From positions 1-52,463 of the forward strand of contig NZ_JAAHBU010000004.1 of NCBI RefSeq assembly GCF_010671725.1: DNA of 52,463 nt, given 5' to 3'. Shown here in pieces: positions 15,559 through 25,654 of the stretch. The first letter of the stretch is position 1; the number at the start of each line of letters is the position of its first letter. Made by a program: the position numbers and the translations under genes. The DNA comes from Pseudomonas brassicae (GTDB lineage: Bacteria > Pseudomonadota > Gammaproteobacteria > Pseudomonadales > Pseudomonadaceae). Under the pieces are notes generated by a model. It had not been told where the DNA came from and did not search any database. It saw nothing but the letters and a program-made list of their open reading frames with translations.

Positions 15559-18500
15559 TCAGGCTTTCGCCGCGACGCTCGAATCATCGATGGGGCTGCT
15601 GGGGCGGATCTTGAACCAGATGGAGTACATCGCCGGCAGAAACACCAGGGTCATTATGGTGCCGACAAAGGTGCCGCCGATGAGGGTATATGCCAGGGTT
15701 CCCCAGAACACAGAGTGCGTAAGTGGAATGAAGGCGAGAATCGCTGCCAGCGCTGTCAGCAACACGGGGCGGGCGCGCTGTACGGTGGCTTCGACCACCG
15801 CATTGAACGGGTCCAGGCCCTCGTTCTTGTTGTGATGGATCTGCCCGATCAGGATCAGCGTGTTGCGCATCAGGATCCCTGACAGCGCAATCAGCCCGAC
15901 CAGGGCGTTGATGCCAAACGGTTGATTGAACAGCACAAGCACCGGCATCACGCCAATCAAACCCAGCGGCGAGGTGAGAAACACCATGACCATCGCCGAG
16001 ATCGAGCGTACCTGCAGGATGATGATCAGGAGCGTCAGGGCGATCATGATCGGCAGCAGCGGCAGAATCGCCTGGCTGGCCTTGCCCGATTCCTCGATGG
16101 AGCCGGCCATTTCGATGCGGTAGCCAGTTGGCAAGGTTTCGATGATCGGCTGCAGGTCTTTCCACACCGCTGCCGAGACGTCTGGCGGCTGCAGCTCTTC
16201 GGCGATGTCACCACGCACGGTGATGGTCGCGTGCGGTCACGACGGCGCAGAATCGGATCTTCCATACGCACATCGACCTCGCCGATCTGCGACAGCGGAA
16301 TGCGCTGGCCGGCGGAGCCAACCAGTGTGAAACCCTCGATCTTCGCCGGATCGAGACGGATATCCCCGGCTGCTCGGCCGACCACTTGCACCGAGCGAAT
16401 GTCTTCGCGCACCGTGGTGATCGGCACGCCGTTGAGCAGGAACTGCAGCTGCTGGGCAACTGCGTTGGAGCTCAGGCCAACGGCCTGCAGGCGATCCTGA
16501 TCCAGCGAGAAATGCAGCGCAGGCACCAGCGGCCCCCAGTCGCTGTTCACGCTTCTCATCATCGGGCTGGCGCGCAAAACGCCCTGCACACGAGCCGCGA
16601 TTTCGCGCAACTGCAGCGGGTCCGGTCCCATTACCCGATAGGCCACCGGGTAAGGTGAGTATGGGCCGAAGACCAGTTGCGTCACGCGCACCTTGGCCTC
16701 GGGCGCCAGCCTTCGGAGACGGCCTCACGAACACGCAGTTTGAGCGTTTCGCGGGCTTGCTGGCTGTCCGTCAGCACCACGATCTTGGCAAACGACGGAT
16801 CGGGCAGTTCCGGCGCCATGGCCAGGAAGAAGCGAGGTGGGCCTTGACCGACATAGGAGGTAACGATCTTGGCTTCTTCCTGCTCGCGCAGCCATGACTC
16901 AACCTTGATGGCCGTGGCGTTGGTCTGTTCGATGGAGGTACCGTACGGCATTTGTACTTCGACCAGCACTTCGGGACGGTCGGACGTCGGGAAGAACTGC
17001 TTCTTCACCAACCCCATGCCCAGTACCGAAACCACGAACAAGGTGATGACCGCCCCAGCCACCAGCCATTTAAGGGCGATGACCCGCGCCAGCAGCGCAC
17101 GGAAACGGTTGTAGTGGCGGGTGTTGTAGATGGCCGCGTGGCCACCCTCGACCTGCTTGATATTGGGCAGCAACTTCACGCCCAGGTAAGGCGTAAACGC
17201 CACTGCCACCACCCATGAGGCGATCAGGGCAATGCCGACAATCCAGAACATGTTACTGGTGTATTCACCCGCCGTGGACTGGGCAAAGCCGTTGGGCATG
17301 AAGCCGATGGCGGTGACCAGCGTGCCGGAGAGCATCGGCGCAGCGGTGTGGCTCCAGGCATAGGCCGACGCCTTGAAGCGGTCGTAGCCCTCCTCCATTT
17401 TCACCACCATCATTTCGATGGCGATGATGGCGTCGTCCACCAACAGGCCCAATGCGAGGATAAGCGAGCCCAAGGTGATGCGGTCGAAATTCTTGCCCGT
17501 GGCGGCCATCACCACGAAGACGATGGCCAACGTCAGCGGCACGGCAGCGGCAACCACGACGCCGACGCGCCAGCCCATGCTGATAAAGCAGACCAGCATG
17601 ACCACCAGCAAGGCGACGAAGAACTTGACCATGAATTCGTCAACGGACGAGGTGATGTTGACGGCCTGATCGGTGACCTTGCTGAGCGTCATGCCCAGCG
17701 GCATGGCGTCGTTGATGCTCGCGGTTTCAGCCTCGAGCGCCTTGCCGAGGTCAAGCCCATTCCAGCCCTCACGCATGATTACACCGAGCAGCAAAGCGGG
17801 CTCACCGTCATTGCGTACCAGAAAGGTGGCCGGGTCCTCGTAGCCGCGCGCCACGGTTGCCACGTCGGAAAGCTTCAGCGTACGACCCTGTACGACAATT
17901 GGTGTCTCGCGGATTTTTGCCAGTCTGTCGAAGGCACCATCCAGGCGCATGACGACCTGCGGCCCGTTGGTTTCCACCGAGCCGGCGGGCGTCAGGGCGT
18001 TTTGGGTATTGAGTGCAGCAAAGATGGCCTGCGGCGTCACACCCAGGGTTGCCAGCCGGTCATGGGAGAACGATACAAAGATGCGCTCGGCCTGTTCGCC
18101 GATGATATTGACCTTTTTTACCCCTGGCACGTGCAACAGCCGCTGACGCAGCGACTCGGCGTCACGCACCAGCTGGCGCTGCGGTTCGCCCTTGGCCTTC
18201 AGGGCATACACCGCGAAGGTCACATCAGAGAACTCGTCATTGATCATTGGCCCGATAACGCCGACAGGCAACGTTTTGGCTTCATCGCTCAGCTTCTTGC
18301 GGGCCTGGTAGAACTCTTCCTGCACCTGCGACGGTGGCGTGCTGTCGCGCAACGACACCATAGTGAATGCCAGGCCCGCGCGCGTGTAGGTTTCGCTGCG
18401 GTCGTACCACTTCAGCTCCTGCATGCGCTTTTCCAGCGGCTCGGCGACCTGTTCCTGCATTTCCAGGGCGGTAGCGCCTGGCCACGCAGTGATGATGGTC

Positions 18501-18649
18501 ATCTGCTTGACGGTAAACGGTGGATCCTCGGCGCGGCCCAACTGAAAGAACGCCAGCGTTCCGGCCACCGCGATCAGCAGGATCAGGAACAGCGTGACGG
18601 AGCGCTCGCGAACCGCAAGTGCGGACAGGTTGAAACGCCCCTCGCTCAT
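15559..18649 (-). pseudogene. RND efflux pump inner-membrane transporter, two frameshifts
   Basis: Three frames together encode a complete RND transporter of about 1030 residues, the usual size. The first (ATG at 18649) has the N-terminal helix, porter domain and the TM4 motif LALGLLVDDAIIAIEMMV. The second begins VRVTQLVFGPYSPYPVAYRV, and the third runs from ITVRGDIAEELQ through FGINALVGLIALSGILMRNT to the stop. One C/G is missing near 16709 (GAAGGCTGG for GAAGGCCTGG) and one near 16228 (ACGCGACC for ACGCCGACC). It uses the proton gradient to move substrates out with the adaptor and channel encoded nearby. It resembles the divergent RND subgroup with short adaptors rather than the AcrB/MexB type. 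The start overlaps the adaptor stop (ATGA). Confidence 0.88.
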
Positions 18650-19752
18650 GGCTGACTCCCGGCTACCGCCGCGGCAGCCGCTTGGGCAAGCCGTACTTGC
18701 TGGCCATCACTCAGCAAGTGGGCACCGAGGGCCACCACTTGCTCGCCAGCAGTGAGCTTGCCGGCGACACGCGCGGCCTCATCATCGATACCTATCACCT
18801 GAACTGGCCGCCAGGAGACTTTCGCCGGCTCGCCAGCCACTACCCATACGCCTGTGCCGTTGCCTGGGTCGTAGAGCGCGGCGATAGGCACCTGCAGCAC
18901 CTGAGTGGCGCTCTTGCCCTCTGCGATGGTCAGGGTAATGGTCGAGCCGAGCGGCGCATTCGCCAACGCACCGTCGAGCACATACCTGGCTTCGAAGGTC
19001 CGGGTGGCGGCATCGGCTGCCTCGGAGAGCAAGCGCAGCTTGGCTGCCACGGCAGCGCCGCTATTGCCATACAACCTGGCTTGAGCCGTGGAGCCTGGCG
19101 CCGGACGCAAGGTTTCAGGAAGGTGCACGACAGCTTCGCGCTGCCCCGCCCGCGCCAATCGCACCACTGGTTGGCCCGCACTGACCACTTGGCCGGGCTC
19201 GGCCAGCGTGTCCATCACCACCCCATTGGCGTCAGCCAACAACACCGCGTACCCCGTGGCATTGCGCGCCACATCAGCCTGAGCTTGGGCAGCGCTGAGC
19301 TGAGCCTTGGCAGAATCGGCGGCGGCCTTGATCTGATCATAGCGCGACGCCGATACCGCACCGGCGGCTACAAGCCCGCGATAACGCGCCTCGTCATCCG
19401 CCGTCTGCTTGGCCAGCGCCCGAGCGGAAGCGACCGTCTCCTGCTGCGCGCGCGCCTGTAGTTGCAGGTCGATGGGATCGATGCGCATCAACGGCTGGCC
19501 GCGCTTGACCGTTTCACCCGTGTCAACCAGGCGCTCGAGAATCTTGCCCGATACCCGCAAGCCCAGGTCACTCTGGGTACGTGCGACCACTACGCCGGTG
19601 AATGAACGGCCCGTCTCGGACGACTGCTGGACCGTCGCCGCCCTGATCAGCGGCGGCTTGTTACGGGGGTCTTGGTTGACTGACGAATCGCCACACGCCA
19701 CCAGGACGATAGGCAGTATGCAAAGGGCGAAGGTGGCGGGCTTGAGGCGCAT
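18646..19752 (-). CDS. RND periplasmic adaptor (membrane fusion) lipoprotein
   Basis: 368 residues. The N-terminus is a lipoprotein signal with the lipobox ending at Cys20 (LPIVLVAC). The barrel-sandwich half-motif is DLGLRVSGKILERLVDTGET, then VKRGQPLMRIDP, followed by a short helical hairpin rich in Ala/Gln and the return half-motif GVVMDTLAEPGQVVSAGQPV. This is the HlyD/AcrA adaptor layout. It links the RND pump to the OprM-like channel. It is the first gene of the adaptor-RND-FabF-MFS run, 80 bp downstream of tetR, with its own operator-like site in that gap. Confidence 0.93.
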   Translation of the reverse strand: MRLKPATFALCILPIVLVACGDSSVNQDPRNKPPLIRAATVQQSSETGRSFTGVVVARTQSDLGLRVSGKILERLVDTGETVKRGQPLMRIDPIDLQLQARAQQETVASARALAKQTADDEARYRGLVAAGAVSASRYDQIKAAADSAKAQLSAAQAQADVARNATGYAVLLADANGVVMDTLAEPGQVVSAGQPVVRLARAGQREAVVHLPETLRPAPGSTAQARLYGNSGAAVAAKLRLLSEAADAATRTFEARYVLDGALANAPLGSTITLTIAEGKSATQVLQVPIAALYDPGNGTGVWVVAGEPAKVSWRPVQVIGIDDEAARVAGKLTAGEQVVALGAHLLSDGQQVRLAQAAAAAVAGSQP

Positions 19753-19798
19753 GGGTTCCGTTACTCAAGAGCAAGATAGGAACCACATTCTTGTTCTA

Positions 19799-19822
19799 GT
19801 GACTAAAACTGTCAATGGTCAC
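19799..19822. promoter_or_regulatory. Second TetR-type operator, ahead of the adaptor gene
   Basis: On the minus strand this 24-bp site reads GTGACCAT-N8-TTAGTCAC. Its left half, GTGACCATT, is identical to that of the site in the tetR/channel promoter, and the overall length is the same. It overlaps a TTGACA that would serve as the -35 of an adaptor promoter, with AAGAAT 17 bases on as a weak -10. Binding here would block the efflux run separately from tetR. Confidence 0.6.
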
Positions 19823-19832
19823 GAGCAATTAT

Positions 19833-20453
19833 CTAAGGCGCCAGACTGCGCAATATCAGTGCTGGCAGCAGCACGACGGCCTCAGACGCTGTATCCAGGT
19901 TGTACTGCAATTGAGCCGCGTTGACGTAGGGGCGCAGGGTCAGAAAGATCGCATTGACGGTCTCATCCAGGGGCGTCTTGCGCTCGAACTCTCCAGACTG
20001 TCGGCCTTCCAGGACAATCTGCTGGATAAGCTCACGGATACGCAGCTCATGAGTCTTGACCGACGGCCACAGGTCGCGCGAAGCGACGGCAGCAATGTCG
20101 TAAAGCTTGCGATCGTGGAAGAACAGATCGCTGCCGGCCTCGGAAATCGAGCGAAACAGGCGCCTTAGTTTCTCGGATGCGGTCTGCGCCTCGCCAATGG
20201 CGGCTTCGACGATCTGCATGATCATGGCCAGGCGATTGCTGCATATCACCCCACCGATGGCCTGCTTGGAATCGAAGAATTTATAGATATAGGCCTTGGA
20301 GAAACCAATTGCCTTGGCGAGGTCCGAGACGGTGGTCTTTTCATAACCGTAATGGCCGAAATGCTGCGTCGCCGCGTTGATGATCTGGTCGCGGATCTCA
20401 TGATCCAGCGGCCCACGTAGGGTCGAGTTGTTCATATCTTCGTTCATGTCCAC
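19833..20453 (-). CDS. TetR-family transcriptional repressor
   Basis: 206 residues. The N-terminal helix-turn-helix reads DQIINAATQHFGHYGYEKTT, then VSDLAKAIGFSKAYIYKFFD, the TetR/AcrR hallmark. The remaining helices form the ligand-binding and dimer domain. The gene lies between the divergent outer-membrane channel gene and the downstream efflux run, with a matching 24-bp palindrome in each flanking gap, so it very likely represses itself, the channel and the adaptor-led run until an inducer binds. An alternative start lies six codons in. Confidence 0.92.
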   Translation of the reverse strand: MDMNEDMNNSTLRGPLDHEIRDQIINAATQHFGHYGYEKTTVSDLAKAIGFSKAYIYKFFDSKQAIGGVICSNRLAMIMQIVEAAIGEAQTASEKLRRLFRSISEAGSDLFFHDRKLYDIAAVASRDLWPSVKTHELRIRELIQQIVLEGRQSGEFERKTPLDETVNAIFLTLRPYVNAAQLQYNLDTASEAVVLLPALILRSLAP

Positions 20454-20476
20454 AGCTTAACTCCGTGGCGGGCTGA

Positions 20477-20510
20477 TTGACAGATAGTGACCATTATATG
20501 ATATGGTCAC
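20477..20510 (+). promoter_or_regulatory. Channel gene promoter with TetR operator palindrome
   Basis: A near-ideal operator, GTGACCAT-N8-ATGGTCAC (20487-20510, perfect 8-bp arms), lies in the 84-bp gap between tetR and the channel gene. It begins just after a TTGACA (20477-20482) and covers a TGATAT (20499-20504) 16 bases further on, so a bound repressor would cover the promoter. The gap is also the only place for the tetR promoter, which implies autorepression. Confidence 0.7.
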
Positions 20511-20537
20511 AACCCCAATCGACTTCAGAGAAGCGTT

Positions 20538-21986
20538 ATGCCTCCATTGCGTATTCTTGCTCTTGTGGTGAGCACCAGCCTGGCAGCAGGGTGCGCGGTG
20601 GGCCCAGATTACCATCGCCCGGATGCTCCATTGGCCGAGCAATTCACTGGCCAGGCAGCGGTGCAGGCCCTGGCCGCGACAACCACGGCCAACTTCCAGG
20701 CCTGGTGGGAAAGCTTTGGCGATCCGCTATTGAGTGCTCTGGTCAGCAAGGCGCTTGCCCAAAACCTCGATATAACCCAGGCCCAGGCGCGAGTCGCCCA
20801 GGCACGCGCAGGGCTGGGTGCAGCCCATGCGGCGTTACTACCTTCGGCCACTCTCAATGGCCAAGCCGCACGTGCTTACCAGTCGGTGGAGACGCCGCTG
20901 GGTCAGGTGCTTGACGCCACGCCTGGCCATGAGCGTTACGGTAATAGCTACGAGGCCAACCTCAACGCGAGCTGGGAACTGGATCTGTTTGGAGGCCTGC
21001 GACGCGGCAGGGAAGCGGCGCTGGCAGACTATCAAGCCTCCAAAGCCGACGTCGTGGCTACGCGGCTCGCCGTCGCGGCGCAAACTGCCGATATCTACAC
21101 CACCCTCCGTGGCCTGCAGGTACGACTGGCGATTGCGCAACAACAGGTCGATACCCAGCAGGAGCTGCTGGAGAGCGTGCACCTGTTGTATGACCAGGGC
21201 CTGGCCGCCGCATTTCAGGTACAGCAGACCGAGGGCCAACTGTCGCAGGTCAAGGCCAGTATGCCGGTGCTGCAGGAGGGCCTGGATGCCGCCATGAATG
21301 CATTGGACGTGATGCTCGGCAGCCCTCCCGGCACGCATCGCGCCGAGCTGTCTGGCGCAAGCGCCATTCCACGTGCGCCGCAACTGACGGCCACCGGCTC
21401 GCCATCAGACCTGTTGCGCCGCCGACCCGACCTGATCGCCGCCGAACGCCGGCTGGTCGCGGCCAATGCTCGTATCGGTGTGGCGATCAGCGAGTACTAC
21501 CCGAAATTCTCGCTCAGTGCCCTGCTCGGCAGTGCTACCACCCAAAGTGGCAGCGTGTTCAGCGGCGGCGCCGCGCAATCGGCTGGTGTATTGGGCCTGC
21601 GCTGGCGCCTGTTCGACTTCGGCCGTATCAACGCACACATTGACGAGGCCAAGGGTCAGGAAGCCGAAGCACTCGCGGCGTATCGTCAGTCGGTGCTAAG
21701 AGCCAGCGTAGATGTCGAAAACGCCTTCTCGGCATTGGTCAATCGCGAGGCTCAGGCGACCACCCTGACAGCAGGAGAAGCGTCCCTGAGCAGCGCCAGG
21801 CAGTCGTCTTTCATTGCCTATAAGAGCGGCGTCGCCAGCCTGATTGATGTGCTCAATGCAGACGAAACTTTGCTCCGTGCTTCGGATGCAAGAGCTCAAG
21901 CGCAAACAGAATCGGCGCGTGCTGCAATTGCCGCATTTCGTGCGCTGGGAGGGGGGTGGAACCCACAGCCTTCGGTCCTGCGATGA
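20538..21986 (+). CDS. OprM/TolC-type outer-membrane efflux channel lipoprotein
   Basis: 482 residues. The signal peptide ends in a lipobox at Cys19 (TSLAAGC), followed by AVGPDYHRPDAPL, the usual start of the OprM/NodT family. Two homologous repeats of the outer-membrane factor fold follow; the second includes DLLRRRPDLIAAERRLVAAN, then SEYYPKFSLSALLG. It forms the trimeric exit duct for the RND pump. It is transcribed divergently from tetR and the adaptor-RND-FabF-MFS run, sharing the operator palindrome. Confidence 0.93.
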   Translation: MPPLRILALVVSTSLAAGCAVGPDYHRPDAPLAEQFTGQAAVQALAATTTANFQAWWESFGDPLLSALVSKALAQNLDITQAQARVAQARAGLGAAHAALLPSATLNGQAARAYQSVETPLGQVLDATPGHERYGNSYEANLNASWELDLFGGLRRGREAALADYQASKADVVATRLAVAAQTADIYTTLRGLQVRLAIAQQQVDTQQELLESVHLLYDQGLAAAFQVQQTEGQLSQVKASMPVLQEGLDAAMNALDVMLGSPPGTHRAELSGASAIPRAPQLTATGSPSDLLRRRPDLIAAERRLVAANARIGVAISEYYPKFSLSALLGSATTQSGSVFSGGAAQSAGVLGLRWRLFDFGRINAHIDEAKGQEAEALAAYRQSVLRASVDVENAFSALVNREAQATTLTAGEASLSSARQSSFIAYKSGVASLIDVLNADETLLRASDARAQAQTESARAAIAAFRALGGGWNPQPSVLR

Positions 21987-21988
21987 GT

Positions 21989-22060
21989 GGTAGGAGCAGG
22001 CTTGCCTGAGTCGATTTCTGCCTGGATTCTACTGGTGCTTATCGGCGGCTTTGGGTCGAA
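21989..22060. repeat. Degenerate REP-like and intergenic repeat motifs
   Basis: The 175-bp gap after the channel gene carries GGTAGGAGCAGGCTTGCCTG at 21989-22008, an imperfect REP-type sequence. It also has GGCGGCTTTGGGTCGAA near 22044-22060, a motif that recurs (reversed and imperfect) at 28085-28104. I see no gene here. Confidence 0.4.
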
Positions 22061-22161
22061 TGAGGACAGCCGCGACTGGCCGCTAACGACTCAAAGCAGC
22101 CAGCGGTACCATTGGATGGCTACAAAGCAGGCCACTCAGTGGTTTCGCGGGCCCGCCTCAC

Positions 22162-24597
22162 TCAGAACTTCGCCCGCAACGCCACATTGAAATTGCGCGG
22201 CTCACCGTAGAAATTCCAGTAATTGGTATTTCCCAGGGTCTGGTAGTACTTCTTGTCGAACACGTTATCAAGGTTGTACTGCAGCTCCAGGTTGCGGTTG
22301 ATCTCATAGATGGCGTGCAGGTTGGTCAGGTGGTAGGCATCCTGCCGGATCCTGTAATCCTTGCCGACCTCGGCCTGGGTCATCTCGCTCTGGGCGTAGA
22401 AGCTGCCACCGACACGCAGCGGGTTGAGCGTACCTGGCAGGCGGTAGTCGGTTGCAACCTTGAACAGATGGCGTGGCGAGGCGCCGTTGAAGTCTTCGCC
22501 TTTCTGCTCGCCCCCGATGTACTTGGACTGGGTATAGGTGTACCCCGCCGATACATTCCAGTCCGGCAGCACCTCACCGGTCAGCTCCAGCTCGATGCCT
22601 CTGTTGCGCACTTTGTCGGAAGCCCGGTAGCAAGCCCAGGTCTGCGCACAGGTCACCCGTTCGGCACGGCCGGTCTGGTCCGCCTGGAACAGCGCGATAG
22701 CGGTTTGCAGGCGCTTATCGAAGAACTCTCCCTTCAAGCCGATCTCGTAGTTGCTGCCGGTCATCGGCAAAAGCGTTGTGCCCTCCGCATCCTGTGCACT
22801 CTGCGGCTTGAAGATTTCGGTGTAGCTGGCGTAGGCCGACCAGTGTTCGTTCAGGTCCTGCACCAGGCCCGCATAAGGGGTGACTTCGCCACTCTTGGAG
22901 AAGTGCTTATGGTCTGTGGGTTCACGCACGCCATTGGTGTCATCCAGCGAATCGTGGCTGTACCAGCTCAGGCGGCTGCCGAGAATGAACGTGGTGCTGT
23001 CGGTGAGGCTGAACCGGCTGGCCACATACACGCCTTTTTGCTCCTGAGTGCGGTTGTATTGCCATTGGTTGACATTGAGTGCGGTCGGTGTGGGTGGGTC
23101 AAATGCTGCCAGCTTGTTCATGTCGACGATGTAGCGGTAGGTCGCATCGCGCCCGCCGTGGTAGTCGAAGTCGTCCTTGTTCCAGTTGCCACCCACGATC
23201 AGCTCATGCTGGCGGCCCAGCAGCTGGAACGGGCCCGTGAAGTAGCCATCGATGCTGGTTTGGGTGTCATCGAAGCGAAAGTGGCGCGGATTGAGGGTGA
23301 ACAGGTCGGCGCCACCGCCTGGGTAGGTGTAGTTACCCAGGAAATCCGACTTTGCCCACATCTGGTTGACTGCCACCACGCCCTTCCAGCCGTTGGCAAA
23401 GGTGTGCTGGATGTCGGCGAACAGGGTGGTATTGCGCTTGTCCAGGTGGTTCCAGTCACCGGTCAGCGAGGTAGAGCGCGACATCGGGTAGAACGCGCCG
23501 CTCTCCTTGCTGGGCAGGCCCGACCAGTCATAACCGGAGTTGCGTTCCTTCTGGTAGGTAAAGCCGAATGTGGCCAGGGTCGATTCATCCAGGTCGGCCT
23601 CGATGATGCCGTAGAACAGTTGGTTTTCTTTCTGGGCCGTGTCCAGGTAGCTGTTGGCATTGTTGTAGGTAATGACCGAGCGGCCGCGCAGGGTGCCGGC
23701 TTCGTTCAGCGGCGCCGACAGGTCGAGCATGGTCTTGTAGTCGTCCCAGGAGCCGACCGAGGTTTCGATCAATGCCTGGGACTCGGCCGTAGGCCGCTTG
23801 CGGACCAGGTTGATCGAGGCCGACGGGTTACCCGCCCCTTCCATCAGACCGGTGGCGCCCCGCACCACTTCTACGCGGTCGTAGATGTCGGTGTTGGGCT
23901 TGGAAATGGTGTCCATCGAGTACGGGTTGCCGATGTTGGTCGGCACGCCATCGATCTGCAGGTTTTCGACCGTCTGCCCACGGGCCTGGTACAGCGAGCG
24001 CTCGCTGCCGTTCTTGATGATGGTGATGCCGGTGGCGTTACGCATGACGTCGTCAAGGTTTTGCATGTTCTGGTCATCCATCCGCTGGCGGGTGACCACG
24101 GTGACCGACTGCGGCGTTTCGCGCAGGCTCATCGACAGTTTGGTCGCGGTGGACGAACGCCCCGTCGCGTAGGCCCCGGTGCCCTCGGTCAAGTCGCCCA
24201 ATCCCTGACCGGAGATGGCGGTGCTGCCCAGGGTCACGGCACCGGCTGCGTTTTCAACCTGACGCACCAGCTGGAACTCCCGCTCGCCGGTGCTCACCGC
24301 CGCCACGCCGCTGCCCGCCAGCATCTGCGCCAGCGCCTGCTCGACACCGGTGGCGTGCACCCCCTGGCTCTGCTTGTTGGCGGTGAGCGTGGCATCACCG
24401 CCAATCAACACCCCGGCCTGGCTGGCCAGCAGGTTCAGTTGGCGTGCCAGCGGCCCGGCCGGAATGTCGAACATCGCGCGTTGCACTGCTGCGCCATTGC
24501 TTTGGGCCTGGGTGGTGGCAGCGTGACTGCCAAGGGCAAGGAGGATGGCCAAAGCCAGCGGATGACGGCGCGAAAAAGCAGGGTCGCGAGGCAGCAT
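22162..24597 (-). CDS. TonB-dependent siderophore receptor with signalling domain (cassette 2)
   Basis: 811 residues from the ATG at 24597, which has an AAGGA site and starts the signal peptide (cleavage after about residue 32). An STN domain follows (MFDIPAGPLARQLNLLASQA onward), then the plug (SLRETPQSVTVVTRQRMDDQ, then RDVMRNATGITI-like text) and the barrel ending FNVALRAKF with a terminal Phe. It should bring in a ferric siderophore with TonB energy and signal through its STN domain to the FecR encoded upstream. The barrel contains a short CAQTWAC segment that could form a disulfide in an extracellular loop. The ligand is unknown. Confidence 0.95.
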   Translation of the reverse strand: MLPRDPAFSRRHPLALAILLALGSHAATTQAQSNGAAVQRAMFDIPAGPLARQLNLLASQAGVLIGGDATLTANKQSQGVHATGVEQALAQMLAGSGVAAVSTGEREFQLVRQVENAAGAVTLGSTAISGQGLGDLTEGTGAYATGRSSTATKLSMSLRETPQSVTVVTRQRMDDQNMQNLDDVMRNATGITIIKNGSERSLYQARGQTVENLQIDGVPTNIGNPYSMDTISKPNTDIYDRVEVVRGATGLMEGAGNPSASINLVRKRPTAESQALIETSVGSWDDYKTMLDLSAPLNEAGTLRGRSVITYNNANSYLDTAQKENQLFYGIIEADLDESTLATFGFTYQKERNSGYDWSGLPSKESGAFYPMSRSTSLTGDWNHLDKRNTTLFADIQHTFANGWKGVVAVNQMWAKSDFLGNYTYPGGGADLFTLNPRHFRFDDTQTSIDGYFTGPFQLLGRQHELIVGGNWNKDDFDYHGGRDATYRYIVDMNKLAAFDPPTPTALNVNQWQYNRTQEQKGVYVASRFSLTDSTTFILGSRLSWYSHDSLDDTNGVREPTDHKHFSKSGEVTPYAGLVQDLNEHWSAYASYTEIFKPQSAQDAEGTTLLPMTGSNYEIGLKGEFFDKRLQTAIALFQADQTGRAERVTCAQTWACYRASDKVRNRGIELELTGEVLPDWNVSAGYTYTQSKYIGGEQKGEDFNGASPRHLFKVATDYRLPGTLNPLRVGGSFYAQSEMTQAEVGKDYRIRQDAYHLTNLHAIYEINRNLELQYNLDNVFDKKYYQTLGNTNYWNFYGEPRNFNVALRAKF

Positions 24598-24687
24598 GAA
24601 AGGGTCCTTCCGGAAGTAGGATGAAGTAGCGTCATCCCACCAAGCGCATGAGCGGCGCAAAACCGGAAAAAGAATCTTGAAAATTTT

Positions 24688-25654
24688 TCAGCGCGCCTCG
24701 ATGGAGACCCACCAAGGCAAGGTGCGCACCACCCGAATGGGTAACGCACGCTCGAGCATGGCCAAGGTGCGGTCGGTGTCCAGCAGCGGGAAGGTACCCA
24801 CCGCGCGCAAGCTGTTCAGCGCAGGGTCGATGCCCAGGTGGCCGTGGCGGTAGTCGCGCAGAACGTCGACTACCTGGCCCAACGGCATGTCCTCCGCCAC
24901 CAGCACGCCACGGCTCCAGTCCTGGCGCAGAGCCTGTGCAGCGGTTGATGCGCCTGCCTGTTGCGCATCGAACACCAGCATCTGCCCGGCGCCCCAGCGT
25001 AGTGTGCACACCACTGGCGGAGCAGGTTGCCTGCACTGAGCCTGCAAACACACTCAAGGTCGTTGCCAGCCCCTGATCCCGCACGCTGAACCGCGTGCCG
25101 AGTGGCCGCATCCGCCCTGCCCGCGTCTCGACGAACAGGGGGCGTGGGTCCTTGCCGGTGTCGATCAGGATTTCGCCGCGGTACAGACGCAATTGCCGCA
25201 CGCCTTCATCGAACTGCACATCCAGCGCCGTGCCGCCGTTCAGCCACAACTGGCTGCCATCGGCCAGTGCAAGCGGCTGCACGTCCCCCAGGCCGGTGCG
25301 ATACGTGGCGAACCAGGCGCGTGGCGAGTCCACCCAACCGCGCTGCCAGCCGCCCCACCCCAACACCCCAGCCGCACCCGCCACGCACAGGCTGCCAAGC
25401 ACGGCACGACGCGATTGCCGGTGACTGCGCGCGGAGTCGAACACCTGCCGTGCCTGCTCGGCCTGGCCATCGAGGTTGCCGAAGCGCTGGTTGATGTGTT
25501 CCACATAGGACCAAGCCAGGCGATGCCGCGCATCCTCGGTCAGCCAGGCCTGCCATTGCACCTGTGTTGCTGCGTCATTGCCTGCCGCGTGCAGCCGTGC
25601 GAACCACCCTGCCGCCGCTTGCAGCACGGCATGGTCGAGTTGCCCACGGTTCAT
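24688..25654 (-). pseudogene. FecR-type regulator (cassette 2), one frameshift
   Basis: The ATG at 25654 overlaps the sigma stop (ATGA). The first frame has the cytoplasmic domain, a twin-arginine segment SRRAVLGS (81-88) before the membrane helix, and the FecR core (DGSQLWLNGGTALDVQF, then IDTGKDPRPLFVETRAG) to SVFAGSVQ. The family sequence then resumes in another frame with PAPPVVCTLRWGAGQM and ends WVSIEAR at 24688. Near 25031 there is one extra base, or two are missing, unlike most other breaks in the window, which lack one. The restored length is about 321 residues, normal for the family. If real, the break would separate the receptor-sensing domain. Confidence 0.82.

Noticed and set aside
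17348..18655. A 435-codon plus-strand open frame opposite the RND pump gene
   Set aside because: Shadow of the RND coding strand, His/Gln/Asp-rich with no domain.
22315..24624. A 769-codon plus-strand open frame opposite the cassette 2 receptor
   Set aside because: It mirrors the receptor gene in a GC-rich genome. The product is rich in His, Gln, Val and Gly with no family features, while the minus strand encodes a clear TonB receptor.
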